Assembly: GCF_001640805.2 (NCBI RefSeq)
Contig: NC_066856.1
Coordinates: forward strand, 4,743,377 to 4,807,376
From: Lates calcarifer
Lineage: Eukaryota; Chordata; Actinopteri; Centropomidae
Direction of reading: 5' to 3'
DNA length: 64,000 nt
The notes beneath the pieces were generated by a model. The model saw nothing but the letters and a program-made list of their open reading frames with translations, did not search any database and was not told the origin of the DNA. Position 1 is the first letter of the stretch, and each line of letters begins with the position of its first letter. Shown here piece after piece: positions 26,746-38,811 of this stretch. Made by a program: the position numbers and the translations under genes.

Positions 26746-29080
26746 AACCAATCAGTTTTTTGGCCATTTATGAATCAGATCTTTTAAAAGCAGAACTGGA
26801 GCATGGGAGTGACAAAGCTAGCTCAGATGGCATGAGCTCTGAATGACACAGTGGTCAAGATACTGGTCAAGCAGCAATGTTTTGCTCTCTCTCTCTCTCT
26901 CTTTCCTTATATCAAAAGTAGAATTTAACTTTTATTTGCCTCAGTATTTTGTCATGTCAGTTCACACAGTTCATGGTTGTTGGAAAACTTTTACACCAGC
27001 TGCTAAGTCGCTGTCCAAAAGAACATCTGCCTCAATAATATTCAACAGTGTGACATTACCAATGATGGAACACATTCTGTCATCCATCTCCATGACTGTC
27101 TCATTCCCCTGACCATCTAAGTCATGTGCCAGCTGCAGTAACATATTCTCATTTTCTCAGGTCCCTTAAGACCACTACTGAATGCTAAACCTGCTCTGTT
27201 GATGTCCATCAGCAGGAGTGAAAGCTCTGCACAGTGAAGTTGTTCTTTTTACTCTCTAGTGACACTGAATCAATGAAACGTCCCCAAATAGAGCAGAACA
27301 GCTTTTATAGCAATCCACTGTGATTGTACTAATGATCAGATTCACGAGTGCAAACCTACCTGCACACACAGTTTAAGCAGGGAATTAGTGCAGTTAAGAA
27401 GGTTTGCTGAACCTGAATAAGAGATTAAGAATAAGAACACACATTTTTTCTTGCATTGCAATTATTGGATGAATAAACTGCAAACATATATGGAGAGTAT
27501 AGACCAGAGAGGGATGCAAAGCAGCTTCTAGGTGCTAGCAAACACTGGTAGGAATTGGAGCACAACACCTCTTCCATAGCAATGACGACATGGAAGAAGG
27601 AAATAACACACATAACCACAATCACAAAGGTCTGGTACACCTGCCATTGGTACACTCCTATGGGCTGTATCTGAGGGTATGGACAACCAACCTATGTGGT
27701 TGTTTAGGCAGAACTCACTGGTGCAACTACAGTAAATATATTTGGTCCAGACTGAGGCAGGAAGTCAGTCTGTATGTTGTGATATTTACAAAGACTTTAC
27801 TGTTCACCTTCATTTTCTCTTCCAAATAAATTTGACTGACCTGGGGGGTTTGTTTACAACTGGTCTGATCAACTCACTGCTTCTTTTTAGTGACAGATTT
27901 AAGCATTTAATATCTTGAACGCAATGTTATTAACCATAGGGACTGTGGTCAATACTACAAAAGACCCAATCTGGAATTATCCTTCAGTTCTTTGAAACTT
28001 TGATGAAAGCCAGAGAAAACACAGTCAATAGTAAGTAGTAATTTAAGCAATTCTGTTTTAAAATATTAAACAGAGTGGGACATGATGGTTCACACATACA
28101 AAACACGTCTAAGGAGGCCCATGAATTTTTCATGCAACCTTCTGCGGGCCTATACACATTGCTCAGAGCACACATGCTTTGGGTCCCTTGATAATGAAGA
28201 TGACCCACATGATCATTTATCTGTAACTGCTTTGCAGCTTAGCCACATTCTACACGCAGGACCTCTTGTTGTTAAGGTCACCCCACATTGTTCGCCTAAG
28301 TGATCTGAGCTGTTATGTAAAACCATGTTAAAAAAGATGTGTTCATGCATTTCCCGTCTGAAGTTGAACAAAAGGGTTTCTGGCACTACAACATTCATTA
28401 AGGAGAGTGCCAAAAACATTTAATCTGACTCTGTGTTAAAACTATGAGTCAGTGGCCTTGATGTATGAAATGAACAGGTGAGGAATGACTGAGTTAAATA
28501 TGGGTTAGCTAATACAGCATTCTATCTATAAATATAGTAAAGGTGGCCAGGAGGTAGAATTTAAATCAAATTTGTCAGATTTCATAAAGAAGTCATTATT
28601 GGAACACCAGCTTTGTGAGAATTATTTGACTCAATTCTACTGTTCAACTCATCTCCACAGAGCATTTTAGCATCTTTTAGCTCATTGTTTTGATTTTACA
28701 GCTCATATTTTACTGTTGTGTTTAAATCTCAGCACTTTCTCTCTCTACAGCAGCTGTCGCAATAGATTTCCCCCCCCCCCTCTCAGGACAGAATATTTGA
28801 CTTACATTCATCAGGTGGACCCAAATTTAACTCCACATGAATGCTAATGCTGCTCTGTGTCTGCTGGATAAGTAAATATGGAACTGTTTGCTGTAACATC
28901 TGCCAAAACAACTTTATAAGCTAATAATGCTGTGTTTTCAGCTTGTTCTGCTGCCACCAAGTTAAAACAGGAAATATGTTCAGTACACATCTAGCAGGAC
29001 TTTTTTAAATTAAAGGCTATTTAGTTACATTTTCCACTACCTCTCCATCTTATCGACATAAAGATACCCACTTAGGGCAG
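26746..29080. other. Intergenic, no gene seen
   Basis: A CT run lies at 26885-26902 and a C run at 28771-28780. Sequence at 28620-28990 has the 'agcattttagcatcttttagctcat' wording of another dispersed fish repeat, unclassified. Confidence 0.35.
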
Positions 29081-29160
29081 CAGGGGAGTCTAGTGGTCTA
29101 GAACAACTGCACTGAAGTAGAATGTTGTCTACAAGCACTGACTATCTATCTAAATCCTAC
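29075..29160 (+). repeat. Possible tRNA-derived SINE head, degenerate
   Basis: 'gggcagcaggggagtctag', then 'tggtctagaacaactgcact', resembles a tRNA 5' half with an A-box, but the B-box is not convincing. Confidence 0.28.
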
Positions 29161-30880
29161 CAGCTTCCTGTTTGCACAAGAGACTGGCATTGATTGGTCA
29201 AGTTGGTATAGTGGTTTATGCTTTTGTTCTAGGAATAGTCAATTGAAAATCTGACTTGAGTATCAACACACTCGCCCCCTGTAGGTTTGAAGGGTGGTTC
29301 TGAAATGTATAAGGTGCTGTACACAAGCAGAACATTTTTTTTTTTTAACTAGATCAAGGCTTTCCGTAAGTCAGAAAAGGTCAAATCTTTCATGCAGGGG
29401 CTTTAAACGGCTGGGGCGTGGCATCCTCACACCCCAGCTGCAGCCCTGAAGCTAACCTTTGTGAATGTAAACCTTAAGACATCAATTTAATTGACAGTTG
29501 ACAGAGTATTTTGAGTGTGTTACATGTTATGTACAGAAGCTTTAGAACTGCTAGGGCAAGGAATGATTTTTGAACATGATCACAGACAATAGAGGAGACT
29601 AAACTCACTCTGGACATGGTTTGTAACAGTTTGGTTTGGGCTGCAGAGATCTGGTAAGCTCACTTCTTTCTACCACCACACACTTTTTTTTTTTCAAATT
29701 TGTAGTCTTCAGGCCCAACTGCAATTTATCAGACATCACACAGTTCCCTCTGGAGCCACAAAAGCTTTATACAACTTTTTTTTCACATGTACAAGTATTC
29801 CCCAACACCTGGAAACACACTTTGATGTGGAAAATTCAGCATGTGGTGTTCCCCTTTAACTTTCCAGAGAAGCTGCAATTTTATCACATTTTCTTCCTGA
29901 TATGGCTACCTCTGTTCATAAGGGGTAACAGGTGCCTGAACAAGTGTCAACTAATGTGTGTTAAATGCTCTATGATGAAGCCAGTGAGTGCACTTAAGAC
30001 TTATCTACATGGTCTGCAATGAATGGAGAAGCATGTAGATTATACTACTCTGTGGTTAATGTGTGTTTGTTTGATTGGCAGGCAGTAGCATGTTACTACC
30101 ATCTTAGCTGTCACTTGCTGGTCCTAGATCATCTCCACCCTGACTTTCTCTCTCTGCAAATTAGCATTCTCTGGCTCATTAAAATCCAAAATCAGACTTC
30201 AAAACCCCACAGAAACTGGTGGGTGACATCCTGTAGAACCATAGTCATGTTTTTTCTACATTTTACGGTTACACATAAATTGACTAAATAAAGCAAACCA
30301 CAAGCCAAATCCCTTTTATCCGACCTTGACCTCTGACCCGTACCCACAGGGATCGATAAAGTGCAAATTTCCATTAAAAGTTAATTGGCTTTGATTGTCT
30401 TTTACACACACAGGCTCAGCTCAACTAGTTCTTTCATAAACGACATTCTGCCTGCATCAAAGGTAAAAAGACACTACAAGCTTGTCTCATGGACCTCTCA
30501 CACTGCTCAAACACCAAAGCTGCATCATTCTGACATCAAGCTGCTTCAGGAAGGATGTGACACTTTGCTGGGAGGTTGATGATGATAAGAAGAACTCAGA
30601 ACTAACCAGCTTCGGGGGCAAAAAAAAAAAAAGAAGATTAGAGCAGTGAAGCACAAAATACGCAGTTCTAGGTAAACTCAAATGAGCTATTTTCATTTTT
30701 AAAATTTTAATTATATGGAAATATGTTCCTTGTGTATACTAGGTTTTTTTTTTTTTAATTGCTCATTGTACAGCATTACATTGGCTACTGGGGGGTTTGG
30801 GGCCTTATTGATATGCTAGTTGTTCTCCACAACCAGATATTATAACTGTGAAACCTTGGGAAGCAAGATAACAAGAGATG
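29161..30880. other. Intergenic, no gene seen
   Basis: A 128-codon stretch at 29636-30022 contains a T-run-encoded phenylalanine tract and no domain. Nothing else recognised. Confidence 0.35.
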
Positions 30881-30884
30881 AGAC

Positions 30885-31190
30885 AGTTTGGTAGAAAGCA
30901 TTATTATTGTGGCAGTCACATTAATGAACATTACTGAATGCAAAGGCAATTAATTACTGCTTGCATCATCACCCTGGAAAAAGTGTTTAATTATTTTTTG
31001 ATGCACTCTGTTGCACTCAGCGAGCCTCGTGGAGTGTGCTCAGGCTGACAAAATGGATGCTGGCAGGGAACCAGCTAAACTGTGGTTTCACTGCCTAATG
31101 GCTATTGTACTGACAGGGCAGATGGTATTTTTTGACAGCAGGAGATGCACTGAGGTCTGCTGCAGAAGAGGTGGCGCTGCTTCGTTTTGA
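30885..31190. promoter_or_regulatory. Candidate conserved non-coding element
   Basis: Complex block with CAATTAATTACTGC near 30947 and TTTAATTATT near 30987, then balanced-composition sequence to a T run at 31194. Enhancer-like texture; inference only. Confidence 0.27.
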
Positions 31191-31535
31191 GGGTTTTTTT
31201 TTTTTTCTTTTTCTAAAGATCAGTGTCTGCAACAGCTGAACATCAAGACACCAGAACACATGACGCTGTTGATATGAATGTTCTTCCTCAAACCCAGTGA
31301 AAGCTGAAAAAGCCAGAACTTTGTTGTACAAATGACCTCTTCTTTCCTCAAGGCACACAAATTAAATGCTTTATTTATTCACTTAATGGGTCAGTTGCAT
31401 TGTCTGTAAAATTATTTTGTCTGTATAATTATTGAATTTCATGAAGGTCAACTAAGCTGATGCCCTCCTACACACAAAAAGAAAAATAATAAAACAGGAA
31501 AAATAGATTCTGATGATCATTTTGGTTTGTCTAAA

Positions 31536-32055
31536 AGAAGATAAAGATAAAGATAAGATAAATGTACTTTACTGATCCCGTGAGGGAAATTCTTGCGTTA
31601 CAGCAGCAGAGACAGCAACAACAGGAAACAACAGCAGAATGATTTCCTCTAGCGTTCCTTGTGACAGTGGAGCTGAGTGAGTCTGTTGGAGAATGAGCTC
31701 TGCTGTTTCTGTAATGTATCATGAAGGGGGTGGGATGGGTTGTTCATGATGGAGAGCAGTTTGTTCAGTGATCTCTTGTCCCTCACTGACTCAAGCGTCT
31801 CTATCTTGTGTCCAGTGACAGCCCCAGCTTTGTGGATAAGTCTGTTTATTCTGTTAGTGTCCCTGACACTGGTGCTGCTCCCCCAGCAGACTACAGCGAA
31901 GTGGACGGCACTCGTGACCACAGACTGGTAGAAGATCTCCAGCATTTTGTTGCACACATTGAAGGATCAGAGCTTCAGTGTTGTACTGAAAGTCTGAGGT
32001 GTATGGAGTGGACAGAAATGGAGACAGGACAGTCTCCTGAGGTGCACCTGTGCAC
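31536..32055 (-). mobile_element. LINE reverse-transcriptase 3' fragment (Rex1/CR1-like), internally deleted
   Basis: On the minus strand it starts near 32050 with GAPQETVLSPF, the reverse-transcriptase motif normally GAPQGTVLSPF, then YTSDFQYNT. The catalytic (F/Y)xDD box that should follow is missing. The sequence jumps, with a frameshift near 31960-31980, to LEIFYQSVVTSA and FAVVCWGSS, then a basic stretch and LLSIMNNPSHPLHDT at the C-terminus (to about 31649). The 3' tail (31590-31536) is 'tccctcacgggatcagtaaa' followed by imperfect GATAAA-type repeats. Dead copy. Confidence 0.82.
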
Positions 32056-34330
32056 CTCTGTTCAAAGAAGTCAAATTTAATGTACTGAATGTTTATCACA
32101 GTTAAATATACTGTTGAATATACCTGGTTAAATACAGGCATTTTGAGTCTAAGAAATACTGTTAGAAATCCAGCATGTTGGGTTTTAACTGTAGAATGTT
32201 AAGTCAAACAAAGATGCCAAAAACAGCATATTCCCTACCAAAGGTACAACAGGACATAATCTGTGTGTCTTCAATAGCTACAGTCCTGCCTCCAAAATAA
32301 ATCACAAAATATGTCATTTAGAGACTGTCCTTCAAGAAGAGCAACAGCACCAGCTGTTCAGCAGCCCTCTAGTGGCCATACTAATTATGCTGGGAGCAGA
32401 GGAATAAGTCAGGTGACATTATTGTGCACAGGGAGGACGTGGAGGTGGAGGCATGGGTCAACAAAACATCAAACTTTAATGCAGGAAACTACTGTTTGTT
32501 TCCTGCCGTGTCTGGCTATTTTCAACCATGACCACAATCCTTCCATAAATGTTACTATGAGTTTATTATTGCAACCTTTTTCAGTGAAGGTGGGCAACTT
32601 TCCTTGGAGTCAAAATGTCTACGTTTGCTGTGTAGCAATTAGTTTGTAGTATGGTAATTAAATGCTTATTTGCTTCAAAGTACTGCATCCACCACTGAAG
32701 GGAAAAAAAGTGTTAGAGCCTTTTTTTTTCAGCTTATATCCCACATGTTTTATATCACAGATGGGCCACCATGTCTGAAATACCCACCACCACACTTAAA
32801 ATCATTAAAAATGTTTTTGTGTTGGCTTTCTGTTTTAGGAGCAGATGTGATATTTCAGATGATCTGGGTGGCTTATGACCTCAAACAGCTGATGCAGCTG
32901 TTTTCCTTCTTTAGTTTGAAAAAGAACAAACAGTGTGAAGAGAAACACAAAGACTGAGGCAGTCACACTAACCAGATCATGTGCTTTATCTGAAGCACAG
33001 GGACTCTAGTCTGGTGAAATGTTTTGTTCGGTTTTTTTGTTCATAATCCAACAGTATTAATCGTTTTAATCAAACAAGTACAGCATGCTGTATGAGAGTG
33101 CAGTGATACAAAAGTCATGTTTACATGTCACATCACTGTCAGGAAGAATCTCTCATTTTTCCAAGGAGATTTACAGCTAATGAAATGTCACACTATGAAA
33201 TGAGCCACGCAAAGATTAATGAAAAAGATACACATTTTTAAATGTCCTTTACTATTGCAGTTACTTCGAACAACTCCATCACAACTGAGCAAACTTCATT
33301 TACTGATGAACACCATGACATAATGATTTTCTCTTTTTTATATAACATCTGGACACTTACAGGCAGTGACTGTTTTTGTTCTAAAATAAAATGAAATCAA
33401 CTTATTAAAGTCATAGTACGTCAGACCAACTAAGATGTTTAAATTGGTTAAAAAACATGTTTTCTTGAAGACGAAGAAAACACAATGCAGGCCTCACTTT
33501 TGACTTCAACAGAATATCTATTTATATGCATTAAAAATAATAATCAAAAATGTATAGTGGTTGAATTTTACATTCAGAAATGAAAATCATAAAATTCCAC
33601 AAATTCTGTTGAATTTAGAGAGAAGTGTGTGCCACTAAATTATGAATCTTTATTTTTAAGAAAAATTGAGAAACAATTCATCCTCAATCAGAATTATTTA
33701 AAAGAAACAAATCAAAGTGCACCTCTTCTATATTCTATGCACAGTGTTGTATGTAACTGGAATTTGTTTCTCCAGGAGAAATAAAATAAAACAATGACTT
33801 TGTTAGATCTAAAACCTTATGATAACTTATGTTAACAGGTCACCTGACTCCAAGGTGACTCTTTTAAGTGTCCTCATTTTATTTTGCTGCACCAGACTTC
33901 TACACATTAGGAACCACCAGCTCGTCTTTTCAGCTTGGCTGGCCTTGACATGACAAGAAGCAGATATTGTTTCACACTGAGTGCAGCGGTGGTGCCCAGC
34001 TGACCACAGCTCACGACTTAACAAAGAAGCACTTTGCTCAAAGTTCAAACTATTTGAACCAGATGCAGTGACGCATGGAGAATTCTTTTGCATGACCTAA
34101 AATGTTAATTTCAGACACATGGGAGGTGAGAGGGGTCTATTCACTGTGAAACCGAATCCCTTTATGTTTAACCTTGATCACAATAATTCATCCATGAACG
34201 ATGATGTACGTGAAGTATTATCTTTACGGTTATCTGCACAGTGTCAGGGTATATATATATATATATATAATATATATATATATACATACATATTATTTAT
34301 ACTTTAAAAGGACATTAGTTTCCCAATTAA
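32056..34330. other. Intergenic, no gene seen
   Basis: AT-rich. A long (AT)n tract lies at 34250-34284. Short frames have no domain content. Confidence 0.4.
34250..34284. repeat. (AT)n microsatellite
   Basis: Alternating AT with one central interruption; self-complementary. Confidence 0.9.
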
Positions 34331-34333
34331 AGT

Positions 34334-34364
34334 GTCCAGAGCCTGTCTGCCCTGCTTCATCTGA
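34334..34364 (+). repeat. 31-nt repeat unit, upstream copy
   Basis: Matches 37862-37892 in vstm2a intron 1 at 30 of 31 positions (G versus A at the twelfth base), in the same orientation. Flanks do not match. Confidence 0.8.
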
Positions 34365-35874
34365 TAAACACTGCTTTTGGCATCCATGACAGGTGTGGTT
34401 GTCTCACACTGCTCCTGTGCAGCAAATGTGAGAAAATAGATGAATATATATATATATCTTTTTAAGTTTAAAAACCATATGCATGTATCATTTGGTGACA
34501 CCTCCAAACACCCACCAAGCAGGAGCAAACACGTCTCCAAGTCTGCGACAAAACAGATGGGAGGAAACATGTTTCAGCCACAGACACGCTGCAAACCAGT
34601 GTTTCCAAACTGAACAGCTGCCAGGTGCAGTTAGTAAACGGCAGCTCACTTATCAGGTTTATTCCTACTCTCAATGCAGTGATGGCATATGTTATAAGGC
34701 TAATATGGAGTTTATGCACTTGAAATAGAAAGCTGTATAGAGAGTTGTTCAAAAAGTGCTGTTGGTACAGTCACTCCAGCGACAGCTTAGAAGCTTTACT
34801 ATAGAATTTTCCTAATAAATTGCTGGAAAAATATATTTCTCACTCTGTTCATGATTTTCGGGTTGAACTTGTTGACAGTGTTTTGACGTCCTGCTACTGT
34901 ATTTTGTCTTAGCAACAAAATCTAAGCCACATCAATTTCTTGTTTCTAAATCTACTCTCAAAATAGAACACCCCCAACACAAGGCTGAATCTAGAGTGTC
35001 TGATTTAGTTGAACAAATCATTCTTTTTCAATTCGACTGTTGACAGTACAAAGAGCATTGTGATTCTGCTGTGAATTGTTGTTTTTCTTGCATCCTCTCT
35101 CAAACCAGATAATAGGCTGATCATTAGAGGCCCTGCAAACCCATTTTCTGAATGAGCTATTTACCATGAGTAATGTCCTACATGATCACACTATTTTCTT
35201 AAAACATTAAAACAGTTTTGGTTTGGTTTCACAAGAAAAATGACTTTATTTGTGGTTCTGTCTGTCTATTTTCACAGGTTTAAAGTTGTTTCTTGCTGTT
35301 TGTTTGTTGCACCAAAGCCACTGTCAATCAAATCCAATGAAAACACACCCACACAGCTCTGATGAAACAGATCAGCTGTGTTTCAACCCTTAATAACAAA
35401 CTGATGCTGTATTGTGTGGTTGGCATTATTTCAGTCATGAATAACTAATGTTATTTTGAAAAACTTCATGTTTGAAAGCAGGTTTTCAGGGACTTTAAAG
35501 CAACCATGCAAACTTCTGGGTGCTCCTTACATGAAATATGATCATTTAGCCAGTTTGGATTTCAATGATTTCAGCACAACAGACAGCTGCTTCATGCCTG
35601 AATGTGATTGGTGCATCCCTCCCACTTCATCTGACTCTGATTAACACTTTACACTTTGTCAGGTTTCCTTCATTTATCTGCAAAGTCTAATGATTAAATG
35701 AATTAAAGAATAGGTGCACAATTCTTTCAAATGTATTTAAATAATGCTTACATGCTCATATGTGATAGACTTAAAGGGTTACTGGTGTACTGTAACTGTT
35801 AAATGTGCAAAGTGATTCTGCTCTAAAGCTTTAAGAGTCCAGCTGGGAAAATATCTTGCATTCCATCACTCATC
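34365..35874. other. Intergenic, no gene seen
   Basis: No domains, repeats of note or structured RNA seen. Confidence 0.4.
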
Positions 35875-35938
35875 ATTCTCTCCTCATTTCCTGTCACCTC
35901 CCTACTATTCACTGTCAAAATAAAGGCAGTAAATGCCT
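35875..35938 (+). mobile_element. SINE 3' tail fragment
   Basis: 'catttcctgtcacctcc...cactgtcaaaataaaggca' is the same tail as in the full SINE at 47331-47530. The tRNA-derived head is absent. Confidence 0.6.
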
Positions 35939-37145
35939 TACTGATTGATAACAACAACTTGCACAAAGCCATAGATACTTAGCTTGAAGATGGAGGCAGT
36001 TACTCATTAAAGAATTTAGATAATACTGGACTTTTTTTCAGAAAGTCTTCTCAGTGGAACAGTGTTGCTACAACTCTGTCAACAGCTCGGGGTGCAAAAA
36101 AGACCAATGAAATCCTTGTATTTTCCAAGTGTTACTGGGTGTAACTTAGGAACAGATTCACACTTCGCACTCAAAGCACAGTTGTGAATCTGCTGTGAAA
36201 TAGATGACAACTGGGACCAGTGATTATCCGGCTGACTTTAGACCAGTCTCTTTAATACCTCTGCCCACAGACACTTCTGTTGATGGAAGAGGAAAGTGCT
36301 TGTCCCAGAAGGATGATCCCTGATTGGTCTCTGAATCAATTAAGAGCAAATATTAGGAGTGGCACGATCTGTGCCCATCGCAACAAAAGGGCAGAGTGTT
36401 CTCAGTCTGCTCAGGAGACTAATAATATTCCAGTAGGGTGTCTTCTATCTTAATGACTCTGGACATGCCGTGCTTGCCCTGCACTTGCGGGGTCGCTAGT
36501 CCCACCCGCCCCCCCCCTTCCATTTTCTCCCATCTGATGCTAAGATATTGTTTTATGGCCTCTCAGACTGGCTGTTGGAGTATCTCCTGACTGCATAAGC
36601 GTTCAAGAGTTCGACACACCCACACTCAACACGCACATATATTTATGTTTTAGACTTTAATGACTTTAGGGGGAGATTTCTGTTCTGTTTGTTTATGTTC
36701 TGTTAAGTAGCCTGGGTGTCAGGCCTTCAAAACACCTGACATTTCAAAAAGTGCAGCAGGTAAAACACACACACACACACACACACACCACATACACACA
36801 ACGAACAAACTCCACATCCATGTCTACAAAACAATTTCAAAATAAAATCCCCTCATAATGATGCAAGCGTCTGCGTCGCAGAAATGCGCGGCGCATTTTT
36901 AAATCAAGCGGTCAAGGTGACAGTGAGGGGCCGGGTGAGGACTAGATTTGCAGAGGTGTGGAGTGTGTGGATGCCACAGTGATCCACTAGACTGACGTCT
37001 CTCCGGTAGCGCAGACGAAGACCGCAGCCCGGTTATTTTACAGACTTCAATACAGCCAAGCAGTCGACAGTCTCTCCTGCAGAGAGACATAGAGGAGGAG
37101 GGAAAAAAAAAGAACTTCAGCAACGGCAAGCTGTGGTTTTGCAGC

Positions 37146-37199
37146 ATGTTCCACCTTCGGCAATCTCCGTTTAAACACACTCGCTCAGCAACTGTTTGA
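37146..37199 (+). promoter_or_regulatory. Upstream ORF, 17 codons, in presumed vstm2a leader
   Basis: ATG at 37146, in-frame TGA at 37197-37199, 104 bases before the main start. Relevant only if transcription starts upstream of 37146. Confidence 0.4.
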
Positions 37200-37272
37200 T
37201 TTTGCTGGTGTGTAGGCTATTTTTTTTTTTTTTTTGTTTGGGAAAGATTCGTCTTTTTCCCCCCTTCGGCTG

Positions 37273-37278
37273 ATGTAA
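37273..37278 (+). promoter_or_regulatory. Minimal start-stop uORF (ATG-TAA)
   Basis: An ATG followed immediately by TAA, 25 bases before the vstm2a start codon. In other genes such elements stall ribosomes and lower translation of the main frame. It is very likely within the transcript because it is so close to the coding start. Confidence 0.55.
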
Positions 37279-37303
37279 AAAAATCTCCCCTCTCTTTATT
37301 GGA

Positions 37304-37382
37304 ATGATGTGGACCTCTCATGATACTGTTGGATTTGTTTTCTTAGCCGGATTTTGTGTGCAATTCGGATTCTCCTTTGAAG
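37304..37382 (+). CDS. vstm2a: vstm2a exon 1: signal peptide of secreted V-set protein
   Basis: Twenty-six codons plus one base. The protein starts MMWTSHDTVGFVFLAGFCVQ; the double methionine and VGFVF segment fit the known VSTM2A N-terminus. Residues 9-24 form a hydrophobic core, so this is a cleavable signal peptide, with cleavage expected around residues 22-26. VSTM2A is known as a secreted, neural-enriched immunoglobulin-family protein reported to promote adipocyte precursor commitment. The exon ends in a good donor (g|gtaag at 37383) in phase 1 and joins exon 2 to make a glycine codon. The first of the two ATGs is used by analogy; the second would also work. Reading into the intron stays open to 37540 but loses similarity at once, which supports the donor. 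VSTM2B or VSTM2L are less likely because their signal peptides differ. Confidence 0.75.
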
Positions 37383-38644
37383 GTAAGAATCACATATTTT
37401 CTTCGGTCTATCTCGGTGTCATCGTGTCGGGCTTGCTGCCCTGCATGATGGAAGCTGCTCGGTCGGAGAAAGTGTTAAAAGTGCGCAGCCTTTCTGGAAA
37501 AGCAAAGGAGGGTGTTTGGAGGAAAACAGGACATGTTTGAAGTGAGATGGATTGTAATAAGCACAGAAAGAGAAAAGCAAGCTCGCGATTAAAATGAAGA
37601 GGGTTGCCTTTTTTTTTTGGTACTGGTGATGACGAATAAATGCAACTGGTGATTCTTTGAAATCAAGTCATTTGGCATCATATAGAGGAACAAGCGGCTG
37701 CTTTTTCCGTTCATTTTCTCCCTTGATAGAAAACTGATTCTGGCCATAAAAGAAATAACTTCTTTTTAGAGTCGCTTTGCATGAAAAGTGACCGATCAGG
37801 TGGAGATTTCGGCACCACGGAGAGCTGCTGCATGCGGCTGTCCGTGGTCCTGAAAGCGACAGTCCAGAGCCTATCTGCCCTGCTTCATCTGAGATTACTT
37901 TCAAACTGTCTCTGCTCTTCTTCGTCCTTAAAGCTGCATTTCCAAAGCACCGAGAAACGCACACAACCCGTTAAACAGTCTTAGAAGGGCTTTGGTTTCT
38001 CATACAAAATGTAAATGATGGTTTGGCATGAAAGTTTGCATGCACGGGTATGCCACGCTTTTCCCTATCGTCGCCACCACTCTTCTCTAGGCTGTATTCT
38101 CATTTACCCTCCTTCAAACCAAACTCCTTTGTTATTTCTCGTGTTTTTCTTTCCCCTTTAAGCTTCCCTGTCTTTGCCCACATTCTGGTACAGTCAGGTT
38201 TTACTCAGTGGTTTAATAGACGTCTCATATAGCTGGACAACGGCCACATAATGATACAAAAGATGGAATGTGAAAGTAGGGAAAAAAAAAAAAAACTCCC
38301 ATAAAAACATCCCGCTCTAAATTAAGTGGCTGAATAATGTGGCCATGGCGCGACTGTGCGTTATGTAAATTCCCGATGAAGACGCGTCAGTATCTGTGAC
38401 ATGGGAGGGGGGGGGGAGCCCCCGCCATCTCCTTCAATTAAGAAAAGAACGCACCTTTATCAAGCGCTTGGTTCCACTAACACACAGCTGCTGTGGCAGC
38501 GTTACCCGCTATGGTCATGACTGCAGCCACAAGCGAGACCATTAAAGTGATCATTCACTGGCATTTATTTGCGCCTATAGAAATCACACAAACTGTCCTC
38601 ATCATATAACCCCCCCCCACCTCCTTCACTTCTCTCATCTGCAG
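37383..38644 (+). other. vstm2a: vstm2a intron 1 (1262 bp)
   Basis: GT at 37383 and AG at 38643-38644, with a strong C/T tract (38610-38640, including nine C residues) before the acceptor. It is moderately CpG-rich near both exons. It contains the 31-nt repeat copy at 37862-37892 and an A run at 38281-38294. Confidence 0.72.
37862..37892 (+). repeat. 31-nt repeat unit, intron 1 copy
   Basis: Partner of 34334-34364, one mismatch, same orientation, 3528 bases apart. Confidence 0.8.
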
Positions 38645-38811
38645 GTCGCTTCACGGATCTGCCCTCCAACATGACGGTTAAAGAGGGACAAAACATAGAA
38701 ATGGCGTGTGCTTTCCAGAGCGGAACCGCGTCTGTGTATTTGGAGATCCAGTGGTGGTTCGTGAAAGCACCGGAACCCACTGACAGCGAGGAGGACGTCG
38801 ATGATGAGGAG
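38645..38811 (+). CDS. vstm2a: vstm2a exon 2: first half of the Ig V-set domain
   Basis: Completes glycine 27 and encodes residues 28-82. It reads RFTDLPSNMTVKEGQNIEMA, then CAFQSGTASVYLEIQWWF, closely following VSTM2A. Cys48 is the B-strand cysteine of the V-set disulphide and Trp63-Trp64 give the core C-strand tryptophan. The lack of an extra serine before YLEIQWW, present in VSTM2B and VSTM2L, favours vstm2a. Asn35-Met-Thr is an N-glycosylation sequon at the position also glycosylatable in mammals. Residues 70-82 are strongly acidic (SEEDVDDEE). The acceptor has an excellent pyrimidine tract. The donor (gag|gtacac at 38812) is acceptable and leaves phase 0; reading beyond it gives only T-run phenylalanines. 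The partner cysteine (YECRV region), the C-terminal tail and the stop lie in exons not found here. The gene is partial at its 3' end. Confidence 0.82.

Larger units (their letters stand above)
36480..37303 (+). promoter_or_regulatory. vstm2a: Probable vstm2a promoter and 5' UTR
   Basis: CpG density rises here, especially 36865-37060 (CGTCTGCGTCGC, GCGCGGCGC, CGGTAGCGCAGACG), against a CpG-poor background. The block lies directly upstream of the exon 1 start codon. A weak TATA-like 'catatatttatg' lies near 36636, but a CpG-type promoter closer to the gene is more likely. The presumed leader carries a 17-codon uORF (37146-37199) and a start-stop uORF (37273-37278). The transcription start cannot be fixed from sequence. 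A CA run lies at 36766-36788 and a T run at 37220-37235. Confidence 0.5.
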
